From: a virus
DNA length: 20,241 bases
Virus record (IMG/VR): IMGVR_UViG_3300000893_000184
Location: 1 to 20,241 of that record
Reading direction: 5' to 3' (one strand)
Part shown: in pieces, positions 6,590 to 12,059 of the stretch
Layout of the letters: every line of letters begins with the position of its first letter
How positions within the stretch are numbered: the first letter of the stretch is position 1
The notes under the pieces: model-generated
The model's database searches: none
What the model was told of the DNA's origin: nothing
Seen by the model: the letters and a program-made list of their open reading frames with translations, nothing else
Program-made: the position numbers and the translations under genes

Positions 6590-7479
6590 CTTTGGAGTTC
6601 GACTTGATGGATTGCTTGGAAAAAGGGAAACGCTTGTTGCGGAACAACCGCGTTGCCGAGCGCTTTAAGGCGGTGTGATCGATGGGGAATCCCATCAACT
6701 CTTCGACAAAGCGGGGGTTGAGTGAGCCCGAACCGGTAAGGCCCGCTGCTTCGGATAGTGGGCGGGAGTTCTCCTTGGCAGCGTGGGAAGTGCTCTTCCA
6801 GTCCCGCTCGATGGGGGTCGGCCAGAGTTTCGGAGTGAGCACTTGATCGCTCAGTTGCATCGCATGGCCGTTGGCTAGTCTCTGCTCTGCGTTCTGGCCT
6901 CCCCCCGTCACAATCGAGCTGTTCGGCGTGCGCCAGAGCTTCTTCACTTCGTATTGCAGATCCCCATGTCCCTCCCCTTGGCTGTCGTAACCCTCCTTGC
7001 GTGGAGTGGGCAACAATGAAGATTCGATACCGCAGATGCTTGGCTCCAACTGCGTTAGCTGGAACGCTGAAAGCGCGAAGCGTGTATCCAAGCGATTCCA
7101 GACGTAGGAGCACTCCATCGAACTCGCCCAGTGTGAGGATGCCAGGAGGATTTTCGAAAATGCACCAAGTTGGCTGGACTGTTCCAACCACATCGAGCAC
7201 TGCCGACCAGAGCCAACGGTCATCACTCGCGCCTCGGCGCTTCCCGGCAAGACTCGCCGGCTGGCACGGGACGCCGGCGGACAGGACAGTGACACGGTTT
7301 CGAAGCCCGCTAAAATCGGCTCGTCGCAAGTCTCCATAGTTGGGTATCTCCGGCCATTTCTCTTCCAGTAACGCGCAGCAATATCGATCTATCTCGCTGA
7401 AACCCAGAGTCTCAAATCCCGCCCATTCCGCCGCCAAGTGAAAGCCGCCGATGCCACTGCACAGATCCAAGTGCGTCAC
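6586..7479 (-). CDS. DNA (cytosine-5-)methyltransferase, phage-encoded
   Basis: This 297-residue enzyme would transfer a methyl group from S-adenosylmethionine to C5 of cytosine. Motif I is DLCSGIGGFHLAAEWAGF (5-22), motif II has SEID (28-31) and motif IV is PCQPAS with catalytic Cys72. RRGASDDRWLW (81-91) is the loop region after the catalytic site. Motif VI is ENPPG (109-113; most relatives have ENV, so a Pro follows the Glu-Asn), motif VIII is LRYRIFIVA (149-157) and motif X is ALGNAVVPQQA near the C-terminus. The target-recognition region lies between about residues 160 and 260, so specificity cannot be read. It starts with GTG, overlapping the upstream stop as GTGA, and its stop overlaps the TerL ATG. 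No restriction enzyme is beside it, so it is an orphan, probably anti-restriction or packaging-related. Confidence 0.92.
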   Translation of the reverse strand: MTHLDLCSGIGGFHLAAEWAGFETLGFSEIDRYCCALLEEKWPEIPNYGDLRRADFSGLRNRVTVLSAGVPCQPASLAGKRRGASDDRWLWSAVLDVVGTVQPTWCIFENPPGILTLGEFDGVLLRLESLGYTLRAFSVPANAVGAKHLRYRIFIVAHSTQGGLRQPRGGTWGSAIRSEEALAHAEQLDCDGGRPERRAETSQRPCDATERSSAHSETLADPHRAGLEEHFPRCQGELPPTIRSSGPYRFGLTQPPLCRRVDGIPHRSHRLKALGNAVVPQQAFPFFQAIHQVELQR

Positions 7480-7787
7480 TTGACTCTCCAGATTCGCAAC
7501 AACGCCCGGCCGCGCATCGGGATTTTCTCCCCGTCAGTCATCCGGGTTCGAACTTTGATCCCGGTCATTGCAGCCAACCAATGAATGTAACCGTGGTGCC
7601 CGTTGAAAACGACCGATTGACCAACCTGCATTCGGCAAAAAGCTTTGCGCAGCCAACGGTAAGGTGGCGCCGCAGTGCCCGGGATCGGCACATCGGATTC
7701 CAGGATTAGTTCATGATTGTCTTCGGGCTCAGCCGACGCGCGCATCGAACGGCGTAAAGCGAGTTTTCTGGCCAGGGCGCTTTTCAC
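7476..7787 (-). CDS. Short conserved-type phage protein, 103 aa
   Basis: The C-terminal 70 residues carry DVPIPG, then YRWLRKAFCRMQVGQSVVF, then VRTRMTDGEK and a final LRIWRVK. The order 'P-I-P ... [MK]-x-V-G-x-S-x-x-F ... R-[IV]-W-R' resembles a short protein family found in many phages (the DUF7303-like group), whose role is not known. The start is GTG at 7787 with a GTGA overlap on the probable TerS stop; its own stop overlaps the methyltransferase GTG. Lying inside the packaging block, it is probably co-translated with TerS and the methyltransferase. Confidence 0.7.
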   Translation of the reverse strand: MKSALARKLALRRSMRASAEPEDNHELILESDVPIPGTAAPPYRWLRKAFCRMQVGQSVVFNGHHGYIHWLAAMTGIKVRTRMTDGEKIPMRGRALLRIWRVK

Positions 7788-8245
7788 TCCGGCGCTCCAT
7801 TCCCGTTGCCGAGTTGGGCTGGTTTATAGTTGGCGAACATTTTCTTGACCGACTCGCGCACCGGCGCGGCTTCTTTTTCAATCTCCTTCATTTCGGCGCG
7901 AGTGATGTGAATGGAGAGATTATTCTGGGTAAAACTGTTGTGCTGAAAAGTGAGCTGGACCTCGGGTTTAGCGAACTGAGTTGGGTAACGGCGCTCGAGC
8001 ATCCAGCAGACGCCGGCCGGCAAATATTGACCTTCCCAGAGCTGGCGGCGGTAAGGTTCTTCGAGTTCGAGCGCAGCTTTTTTGATATTAGGAAATAACT
8101 TGCCGCAACGCGCCTGCTGAATGGTGCGATAACTGGTTCCGACCATGACGCCGATTTGCTCATCGGTATAAGCAAGCCAGATGAGTTCAGCGACGCGCTT
8201 CTGTTTGGCTGGGGTTAAGAGCGGAGGGCGACCGGTGCGCGGCAT
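7784..8245 (-). CDS. Probable terminase small subunit / HTH DNA-binding protein, 153 aa
   Basis: The N-terminus (MPRTGRPPLLTPAKQKRVAE) leads into a helix-turn-helix (LAYTDEQIGVMVGTSYRTIQ, about residues 24-43). The centre holds CWMLERRYPTQFAKPEVQL, a W/M-LERR-[YH]-P-x-x-[FW] pattern common in small terminases. The C-terminus is a charged helix suited to oligomerisation. TerS proteins bind the packaging site and load TerL; the gene sits two small genes upstream of TerL on the same strand, as usual for the pair apart from the inserted methyltransferase. A simple transcription regulator remains possible. Confidence 0.7.
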   Translation of the reverse strand: MPRTGRPPLLTPAKQKRVAELIWLAYTDEQIGVMVGTSYRTIQQARCGKLFPNIKKAALELEEPYRRQLWEGQYLPAGVCWMLERRYPTQFAKPEVQLTFQHNSFTQNNLSIHITRAEMKEIEKEAAPVRESVKKMFANYKPAQLGNGNGAPE

Positions 8246-8475
8246 AAGACTAAAATATCGAATGGATTACGATCAGGGAAGAACTCAACGGAAGAAGCTC
8301 GGCGAATAAATCCGTCAGCGATGAGGAGAGAAATGACTTGGATTTTTTGTTCCGGATCTAACGGATAAAGGTCGCCTGAAAAATACCAATGCTCTGAAGT
8401 GAAAGGTTTGCCCTTATGCTCAAGCTGATAAGCGAGATCGGCAAGGAGTTCGGATTTGAACTGTTTAGAGGTCAT
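8215..8475 (-). CDS. Hypothetical protein, 86 aa
   Basis: From the ATG at 8475 the product begins MTSKQFKSELLADLAYQLEH and contains SEHWYFSGDLYPLDPEQKIQ and FFPDRNPFDILVLCR. It may be a small winged-helix-like protein (helix-helix-strand pattern with LLIADGFIRR), but I do not recognise it. A longer version from a TTG at 8571 would be translated through the GTCGAC repeat cluster and is unlikely. Its 3' end overlaps the start of the next gene by 31 bases. No Shine-Dalgarno is visible. Confidence 0.5.
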   Translation of the reverse strand: MTSKQFKSELLADLAYQLEHKGKPFTSEHWYFSGDLYPLDPEQKIQVISLLIADGFIRRASSVEFFPDRNPFDILVLCRAPVALRS

Positions 8476-8519
8476 AAGCGCGTCGACAATTCTGTCGACA
8501 TGTCGTCGAAAAATGATAA

Positions 8520-8633
8520 GGGGACCAGCCGACAAAACCGAAGTTCTTTGACTGAGTATTGTTGTCGACAAACGTATTTGTATACGCGAAGCGTATAAAT
8601 ACGTGTCGACGACAGTTTTGTCGGTAGGTCCCC
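8520..8633. repeat. Interrupted inverted repeat with 19-bp arms in the origin-like region
   Basis: The left arm 8520-8538 (GGGGACCAGCCGACAAAAC) and right arm 8615-8633 (GTTTTGTCGGTAGGTCCCC) are reverse complements at 17 of 19 positions. Between them lie a second, nested hairpin and two of the GTCGAC copies. Outer arm ends are GC-rich (GGGGACC/GGTCCCC). The element is too long and loop-rich for a terminator and has no T-run; a protein-bound cruciform at an origin or recombination site is more likely. Confidence 0.6.
8561..8613. repeat. Nested hairpin ACGTATTT..GAA..AAATACGT flanked by GTCGAC
   Basis: ACGTATTTGTATACGC (8572-8587), a GAA loop and GCGTATAAATACGT (8591-8604) pair over 14 bp with one 2-base bulge. 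The palindrome continues outward through a GTCGAC on each side (8564 and 8605), so the symmetry covers about 53 bp. The AT-rich stem lies inside the larger inverted repeat and could mark a strand-opening site. Confidence 0.6.
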
Positions 8634-8648
8634 GTGTTGTCGACAGGT

Positions 8649-9731
8649 TCAGGCTGTCGACGCATTTGTCGACGCCGTCGACGGATTGCGATATTTTGCG
8701 ACATAAGAGGCGGTGAGGAAATATCTGGCTTCATGGTCTGTAGCGAGATATCCAAGGTTTTTGGCAGATTTAATTCTGCGGTCCATGGTGCGCTCTGTAA
8801 TTTCGAAAGGCCTGGTTCTGGCGAAAAGATCTCCGTAAGAAATATATTCTTCGGAGCCGATAAGGCTGCATAGATCATCGACGGAAAGTTTAAGTTTTGT
8901 TGCCGACTTAAAGCTCTTGAGATTATCGGGATCTTTGTCGGCTTCGACATGGAAACGAGGATGACGAAACTGAACTGCGAAAGGTTCAACACCGTGACAG
9001 GAGCGTGTATTAGCGGTGACGTTGTAGCATTTTTCATCCTGCATTTCTCTGAAGGTGAGGCAGGTATCCGGAGCGCGGCCCCAAACGCCAGTACCGCTGA
9101 AAGCTTCAATAGCGCGTTTATCGCTTTGGTTGCCTTTGGAGAAATGATGAAGTAATCCGACACCGCAATTGAGCCGGGAAGCGAGCTCCGCGGCGCGGTT
9201 CATGAGCTCGACTACGATGCCGGTGTCACTTTCACTCATGCGCGCGCCTCCTAAGATGCGATAGATGGGATCGATTGAGATGGCACGATAACGGTTGGGA
9301 TCAAGATAATCGGCAAGTCGGCTTAAATCGTTGAGGCTGAAATTAATGCCGCGCAGCGAAATGACCTCGATATTTTCCAGGGTTCCATCGCCATAGGAAG
9401 CAGCAATCTCTTCGAAACGTTTTCGGATATCGGATTTAAACAATTCACAATCGATATGAAGCACTTTACCGAAACCGGTTCCGGTCCAGACAAGCCAGTC
9501 GAAGGCGCTTGCGACACAATACATCAGATCCATCAATCCCCAGCTTTTCCAGCTTTTGGAATGGCCTCCGATGAGCAGCACTTCCTGACGGCGCCAGAGG
9601 CGCTCGAGAATAACTTCGCTGCCTTCCTTAGGGAGTTCCGAGATTTTTTGCGGTTGGAGCCAGGCGGGTTTTTCGCCATTGGTTTCGACCTTTCTGTAAT
9701 GCTGACTGAAAGGGTCAAAAGCTTCTGGCAT
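8649..9731 (-). CDS. RepA-like replicative ATPase (AAA_25/RecA-fold hexameric helicase type)
   Basis: This 360-residue protein has a Walker A of the RepA type, GGHSKSWKS (55-63, K62), then HIDCE (92-96), Walker B ISIDP (151-155), a sensor HH (195-196) followed by FSKGNQSDK, and FSGTGVWGRAPD (211-222). This order matches the RSF1010 RepA/AAA_25 group, DNA-dependent ATPases and 5'-3' helicases that act at origins. The C-terminal ~90 residues look like a winged-helix module (YISYGDLFARTRPFEITERT, then MDRRIKSAKNLGYL). The final residues STASTNASTA are encoded by the GTCGAC repeats. The ATG at 9731 has an AAGGA nine bases upstream. No primase domain is seen, so priming would come from elsewhere. 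Confidence 0.85.
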   Translation of the reverse strand: MPEAFDPFSQHYRKVETNGEKPAWLQPQKISELPKEGSEVILERLWRRQEVLLIGGHSKSWKSWGLMDLMYCVASAFDWLVWTGTGFGKVLHIDCELFKSDIRKRFEEIAASYGDGTLENIEVISLRGINFSLNDLSRLADYLDPNRYRAISIDPIYRILGGARMSESDTGIVVELMNRAAELASRLNCGVGLLHHFSKGNQSDKRAIEAFSGTGVWGRAPDTCLTFREMQDEKCYNVTANTRSCHGVEPFAVQFRHPRFHVEADKDPDNLKSFKSATKLKLSVDDLCSLIGSEEYISYGDLFARTRPFEITERTMDRRIKSAKNLGYLATDHEARYFLTASYVAKYRNPSTASTNASTA

Positions 9732-9758
9732 TGATGTGCGTCCTTACTCTAAGACTCT

Positions 9759-10154
9759 TCACATAGGATACAGCGTGATTTTGATTATCTCGTTGCCGTG
9801 CGGATCTTTAGCCTGGTTCGCGCGGACTTTGTATTTTTTGGCGCCGATGTTCCCCTGGCCGGAATAAGTGCCGCGTTTCTCAGAATTAAGGACGAAATAG
9901 CCGCGTCCGGTTTCGGGCGGCATTTTGAGACGTTCGGAGTCGATGAGTTCGCGCAAAAGGATTTCCATTTTCTGCGCCTCATGTCGGATATCGGGAACCT
10001 GTTCGATCATGCGCCGGCGCAGATCGTCTTCGGCAATCTGCTGCACGCGTTCCAAACGTTTCTGGTGCGCCCAGGCTTCTTCCCGCGCCTGGAAGGCCGG
10101 ATCGATCTGGGATTCTGTTTCCCAAGTGTATTCGTCGTTCTGTTCCGGGGGCAT
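9759..10154 (-). CDS. Hypothetical charged protein upstream of RepA, 131 aa
   Basis: From the ATG at 10154 the protein begins MPPEQNDEYTWETESQIDPA. It has a long charged, probably coiled-coil middle (REEAWAHQKRLERVQQIAED...) and a C-terminal beta-type part (GRGYFVLNSEKRGTYSGQGN, then KYKVRANQAK and IIKITLYP). I recognise no family. The start is fixed by an AGGAG five to six bases before it; an in-frame TTG at 10169 lies upstream of that site and is rejected. It lies 27 bases upstream of the RepA-like gene, so a replication accessory role is plausible. Its leader contains the 18-bp hairpin 10167-10257. Confidence 0.75.
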   Translation of the reverse strand: MPPEQNDEYTWETESQIDPAFQAREEAWAHQKRLERVQQIAEDDLRRRMIEQVPDIRHEAQKMEILLRELIDSERLKMPPETGRGYFVLNSEKRGTYSGQGNIGAKKYKVRANQAKDPHGNEIIKITLYPM

Positions 10155-10166
10155 AAAGTCTCCTCT

Positions 10167-10257
10167 CAAACCCCACTACTGAAAAGTCCGTGGAAAACCC
10201 AACTTTGCCTCAGGGCAGCGAGGCATGGGACGAGCATGCTTTCAGTAATGGGGTTTG
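10167..10257 (-). promoter_or_regulatory. Structured 5' leader: 18-bp stem with inner hairpin, adjoining the ribosome-binding site
   Basis: On the minus strand CAAACCCCATTACTGAAA (10257-10240) pairs with TTTCAGTAGTGGGGTTTG (10184-10167) over all 18 positions, one being U-G. In a plus-strand RNA the same position would be an A-C mismatch, so the fold favours the minus transcript. Inside, TGCCTC and GAGGCA form a perfect 6-bp stem (10207-10226), extended by a TGGG/CCCA pairing with a bulge. The 3' arm ends four bases before the AGGAG of the 131-aa gene. This could be a translational operator or a structured origin-linked RNA; I recognise no known riboswitch class. Confidence 0.55.
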
Positions 10258-10294
10258 AAGGGAGAGCGAACCTTTTCCGGGTTCATGAGCTCAG

Positions 10295-10323
10295 AGTCTG
10301 GCTTACGAATCCGTAACAGTCAA
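10295..10323 (-). promoter_or_regulatory. Weak candidate promoter for the 131-aa/RepA unit
   Basis: Minus-strand TTGACT (10323-10318, five of six to TTGACA) is followed by a 17-base spacer and CAGACT (10300-10295, only three of six to TATAAT). It lies between the terminator of the upstream operon and the leader hairpin, where a promoter is expected, but the -10 is poor. A 5-bp hairpin TTACG/CGTAA (10303-10316) falls within the spacer. Confidence 0.25.
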
Positions 10324-10331
10324 TGCGATTG

Positions 10332-10376
10332 AAAAAAGCGGGCCCGAACCCTTGGCGTTCTGATTCGGGACCCGCT
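10332..10376 (-). terminator. Rho-independent terminator of the leftward recombination operon
   Basis: Read leftward, the stem AGCGGGTCCCGAA (10376-10364) pairs with TTCGGGCCCGCT (10348-10337) with one bulged base and a 15-base loop. Six T residues (10337-10332) follow at once. This is a standard intrinsic terminator placed about 55 bases after the stop of the 78-aa gene. It closes the operon that starts near 15359 and separates it from the RepA unit. Confidence 0.85.
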
Positions 10377-10430
10377 GACATTGTGCCCCACAGCATTAGT
10401 GTCTCTAGAGCGAATCTATCGCATAAACCC

Positions 10431-10667
10431 CTAGTCTGTTCCAATCTCTTTCGCGTTGACCTTGGTTAGATCCAGAACCAGTTGGCAGTAGGCGGCTAAA
10501 AGCCTGGCGCGTATATCTGCGGTTTGTTCACGGTCACCAGGGACGAAGTGACCGGCTAGCCAAAGGGAGGTCAATTCGGCCAGTACAGCGCTTTGCAGAG
10601 CAGGCTCTCTGCCGGCCAGGATGGGTTTAATACGCTCAGCCAATTCCACGATCTCTTTGGCATTCAT
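10431..10667 (-). CDS. Hypothetical small helical protein, 78 aa
   Basis: The product (MNAKEIVELAERIKPILAGR...) is almost wholly helical, with LQSAVLAELTSLWLAGHF and ADIRARLLAAYCQLVLDL. I do not recognise a family. The ATG overlaps the stop of the previous gene as ATGA. It is the last gene before the intrinsic terminator. It lacks the ELRKAA ending of its three upstream neighbours, so it is not clearly part of that paralogue set. Confidence 0.7.
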   Translation of the reverse strand: MNAKEIVELAERIKPILAGREPALQSAVLAELTSLWLAGHFVPGDREQTADIRARLLAAYCQLVLDLTKVNAKEIGTD

Positions 10668-10855
10668 TCTGCCGCCTTTCGCAGTTCTGCGATCAGGTCA
10701 AACCAATCTCTGATCTCTATTTGACTATTCCTGCCAAGTGTTTCGTAGGCCAGCGCAGCGGCCGCACGGCCGCATAGTTCTTTTGTGCGCGCTAACTCAA
10801 CCTGGAGAATGAGTATCACAGCTTGCGAACCTATAACCTCATCCGCCTCGCTCAC
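10664..10855 (-). CDS. Small coiled-coil-type protein, ELRKAA-family paralogue C, 63 aa
   Basis: The start is a GTG at 10855 (VSEADEVIGSQAVILILQVE), which overlaps the previous stop as GTGA; a longer in-frame start at 10960 would overlap most of the neighbour and is rejected. The C-terminal half contains KELCGRAAAAL and ends DLIAELRKAAE. It shares [KL]xLCxRAAxAL plus IAELRKAA with the two upstream genes, so the three arose by tandem duplication. Function unknown; the short Leu-rich helix suggests oligomerisation. Confidence 0.7.
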   Translation of the reverse strand: MSEADEVIGSQAVILILQVELARTKELCGRAAAALAYETLGRNSQIEIRDWFDLIAELRKAAE

Positions 10856-11057
10856 TGTGCCGCCTTTCGCAGTTCGGCGATTATAGATGCATCCAAACCC
10901 AGTTCCTCGATGGGCCACTCCTTGTGAATTTTCTCCAACGCATCCGCCGCACGGAGGCACAACGTTTTTAAACCGGCGATCTGAGTCCCGCTTTCCTCTA
11001 GAGCCTCCAGTAATATTAGGTTCTCGCTCACTCGGCCGCCTTTCGTAGTTCTCGGAT
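10670..11057. repeat. Three 24-nt direct repeats marking duplicated 3' gene ends
   Basis: Plus-strand copies at 10670-10693 and 10858-10881 are identical at 23 of 24 positions; a third, more diverged copy is at 11034-11057. Each encodes the last residues (xELRKAA) of one of the three small paralogues on the minus strand. Spacing is 188 and 176 bases. The high nucleotide identity of the first two against diverged coding upstream suggests recent duplication or gene conversion of the ends. Confidence 0.7.
10852..11031 (-). CDS. Small coiled-coil-type protein, ELRKAA-family paralogue B, 59 aa
   Basis: GTG start at 11031 with a GTGA overlap on the previous stop. The protein VSENLILLEALEESGTQIAG continues LKTLCLRAADALEKIHKEW and ends ASIIAELRKAAQ. 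The Leu/Ala heptad-like pattern fits a short coiled coil. LCLRAADAL is identical in the upstream paralogue A. A start at 11079 is possible but would extend 48 bases into that gene. Function unknown. Confidence 0.7.
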   Translation of the reverse strand: MSENLILLEALEESGTQIAGLKTLCLRAADALEKIHKEWPIEELGLDASIIAELRKAAQ

Positions 11058-11342
11058 TAAATCGTCGCGTTCTTGCCAAGTACAGCCAGCCAGCGCATCA
11101 GCCGCGCGGAGACAAAGCCCTGACAATTCTTCAATCGTTTTGCGTTCTTCGGCGTTGAGAAATTTCAAACGTTCGATCTCAGCCAAAAGCGCGGCTTTTT
11201 CCATAACCAACAAACTTGATCCAGTTGGCTGCAATGCTTGAGGCAAAGGCATCGAGACCAAACCGCTGACCGGTTGGCCGCTTCCTACCGGGCAACCTGG
11301 CTCGTGGCCTGGGACAGGGTGCAGACAGATTTGGCAATGCAT
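11028..11342 (-). CDS. Zn-knuckle plus ELRKAA-family protein, paralogue A, 104 aa
   Basis: The chosen ATG at 11342 (MHCQICLHPVPGHEPGCPVG) lies eight bases after the stop of the 56-aa gene; an ATG at 11426 would overlap that gene by about 75 bases. The N-terminus has CQIC...H..GC, a likely small zinc-binding knuckle. A Gly/Pro-rich linker follows, then a coiled coil (MEKAALLAEIERLKFLNAEE) and the shared end LSGLCLRAADALAGC...LIRELRKAAE. It is the longest paralogue and probably the parent copy from which B and C derive as C-terminal fragments. Role unknown. Confidence 0.7.
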   Translation of the reverse strand: MHCQICLHPVPGHEPGCPVGSGQPVSGLVSMPLPQALQPTGSSLLVMEKAALLAEIERLKFLNAEERKTIEELSGLCLRAADALAGCTWQERDDLIRELRKAAE

Positions 11343-11350
11343 GACTGGCG

Positions 11351-11521
11351 CTAGAGTAAACGTTCCATCAGCTTGGCGGCCAGTGTTTCCAGAAACCGGT
11401 GATGATCTTTGTGTTTCTGGGTGCATTTGCCGTTGCCGGCCAAGAGCCGGTAATATTCCAGGTGATCTTTGACCAATCCCTGCAGGTATCCAATCTCTTC
11501 GGGCTCAAAGTGAATCGTCAT
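11351..11521 (-). CDS. Hypothetical protein, 56 aa
   Basis: The ATG at 11521 overlaps the stop of the HTH gene as ATGA, and the frame runs to TAG at 11351. The product is MTIHFEPEEIGYLQGLVKDH, then LEYYRLLAGNGKCTQKHKDH and HRFLETLAAKLMERLL. Two amphipathic helices are separated by a Cys/His-rich turn. I recognise no family. The stop-start overlap on one side and an eight-base gap to the next gene on the other argue that this short frame is a real gene. Confidence 0.7.
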   Translation of the reverse strand: MTIHFEPEEIGYLQGLVKDHLEYYRLLAGNGKCTQKHKDHHRFLETLAAKLMERLL

Positions 11522-11676
11522 TTGATATTTTTATAGGTCGAGTGCGCCAGTAACTGATGAAGAGTGTTTTTGGAAATGCCAAAGAGTCTGCCGATGAACG
11601 TGCGCCGGAACCCTTCTCGGCGCATCTGGCGGATCAGGATGACCTGGTAAGGTAAAAGCTTGCGCGACGTTTTCAT
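11518..11676 (-). CDS. Small helix-turn-helix protein, 52 aa
   Basis: From the ATG at 11676: MKTSRKLLPYQVILIRQMRR, EGFRRTFIGRLFGISKNTLH and QLLAHSTYKNIK. The segment IRQMRREGFRRTFIGRLFGI plus SKNTLHQLL is a clear helix-turn-helix of the resolvase/sigma-region-4 style, so it probably binds DNA. The start at 11730 used by a longer frame overlaps the nuclease gene; the chosen ATG overlaps the nuclease stop as ATGA. It could be an autoregulator or a nuclease partner. Confidence 0.75.
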   Translation of the reverse strand: MKTSRKLLPYQVILIRQMRREGFRRTFIGRLFGISKNTLHQLLAHSTYKNIK

Positions 11677-12059
11677 CCCCAGCTTTTGATGATCTCGATC
11701 GCTTCGGCGGCACTGGTGACCACATGCCATTTAATCCCTTCGCCCTGAAGCTGGAGCCTAAAATGCGCCTGCTCCTCGCTAAGGTGTCCAGCAGCCGATT
11801 TAAACTCGATCCAGGCGCTAGCGCCATCTTTACCCACCCAGAAATCAAAAACACCTGTAGTGGCCGTAGAACGCTTGTGCGTGGCATGCCAGCAGTAGGG
11901 CAGAGCGTTAAGAAGGAGCCAATTGGCAAAAATGCGTTGCTCCTCGCGTTCCAGGCGCGGTCGGCGCAGAATTTTAGGCTGCACTTGGACGGGTTCCACC
12001 GGCATACCTTCAATCATGCTTTTCTGATGCAGGGAAAGCTCGTTCCACTTAATGCCCAT
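11673..12059 (-). CDS. VRR-NUC domain nuclease, 128 aa
   Basis: The protein carries the virus-type replication-repair nuclease pattern: E-x-x-E/Q helix (LEREEQRIFANWLLLN, 36-51), HATHKRSTATTGVFDFWVG with D72, then WIEFKSAAG (E85, K87) and EEQAHFRLQLQ with Q97. Together these form the PD-(D/E)XK metal site. VRR-NUC proteins in phages cut branched or flapped DNA, including Holliday junctions, during replication and packaging. The length suits a stand-alone VRR-NUC. Its first 11 bases overlap the end of the Zn-ribbon gene. The placement with an annealing protein, SSB and another PD-(D/E)XK nuclease supports a recombination role. Confidence 0.85.
   Translation of the reverse strand: MGIKWNELSLHQKSMIEGMPVEPVQVQPKILRRPRLEREEQRIFANWLLLNALPYCWHATHKRSTATTGVFDFWVGKDGASAWIEFKSAAGHLSEEQAHFRLQLQGEGIKWHVVTSAAEAIEIIKSWG

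Larger units (their letters stand above)
8482..8682. repeat. Cluster of eight GTCGAC palindromes; candidate replication origin (iterons)
   Basis: GTCGAC occurs at 8482, 8494, 8564, 8605, 8639, 8656, 8668 and 8677. Six of the eight are preceded by T (TGTCGAC), and near-copies (TGTCGTCGA at 8501, CGACAAAAC and GTTTTGTCG) lie between them. I found only two other GTCGAC copies in the window (near 593 and 4453). Repeats of a short palindrome next to a RepA-like ATPase fit an iteron-type origin or a partition/resolution site. Four copies (8639-8682) sit at or just inside the 3' end of the RepA-like gene; the other four lie in the spacer 8476-8648, which has no gene I can support. Confidence 0.6.

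Noticed and set aside
6564-7337. 257-codon minus-strand frame inside the methyltransferase and TerL start
   Set aside because: It is an out-of-frame reading of the methyltransferase gene, which has all catalytic motifs in the 6586-7479 frame; no frameshift is needed.
8482-8682. CRISPR-like array
   Set aside because: The repeat is only 6-7 bp and palindromic, with irregular 3-64 base spacing; there are no uniform spacers or cas genes.
6586-8682. Idea that the methyltransferase targets the GTCGAC (SalI-type) cluster
   Set aside because: Specificity of the target-recognition region cannot be read from sequence, and known SalI-type methylation is not evidence for this enzyme; kept only as a test in the findings.
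8465-9163. 232-codon minus-strand frame overlapping the RepA-like gene
   Set aside because: It lies antiparallel in phase within the RepA-like gene, shows no domain and has Ser/Pro-rich shadow composition; RepA motifs in the other frame are unambiguous.
10258-10380. Possible tRNA-like or tmRNA-like segment
   Set aside because: Hairpins such as TTACG/CGTAA and the GGGTTC text suggested a tRNA, but no acceptor stem, anticodon arm and T-arm can be arranged together; the strong stem at 10337-10376 is an intrinsic terminator.
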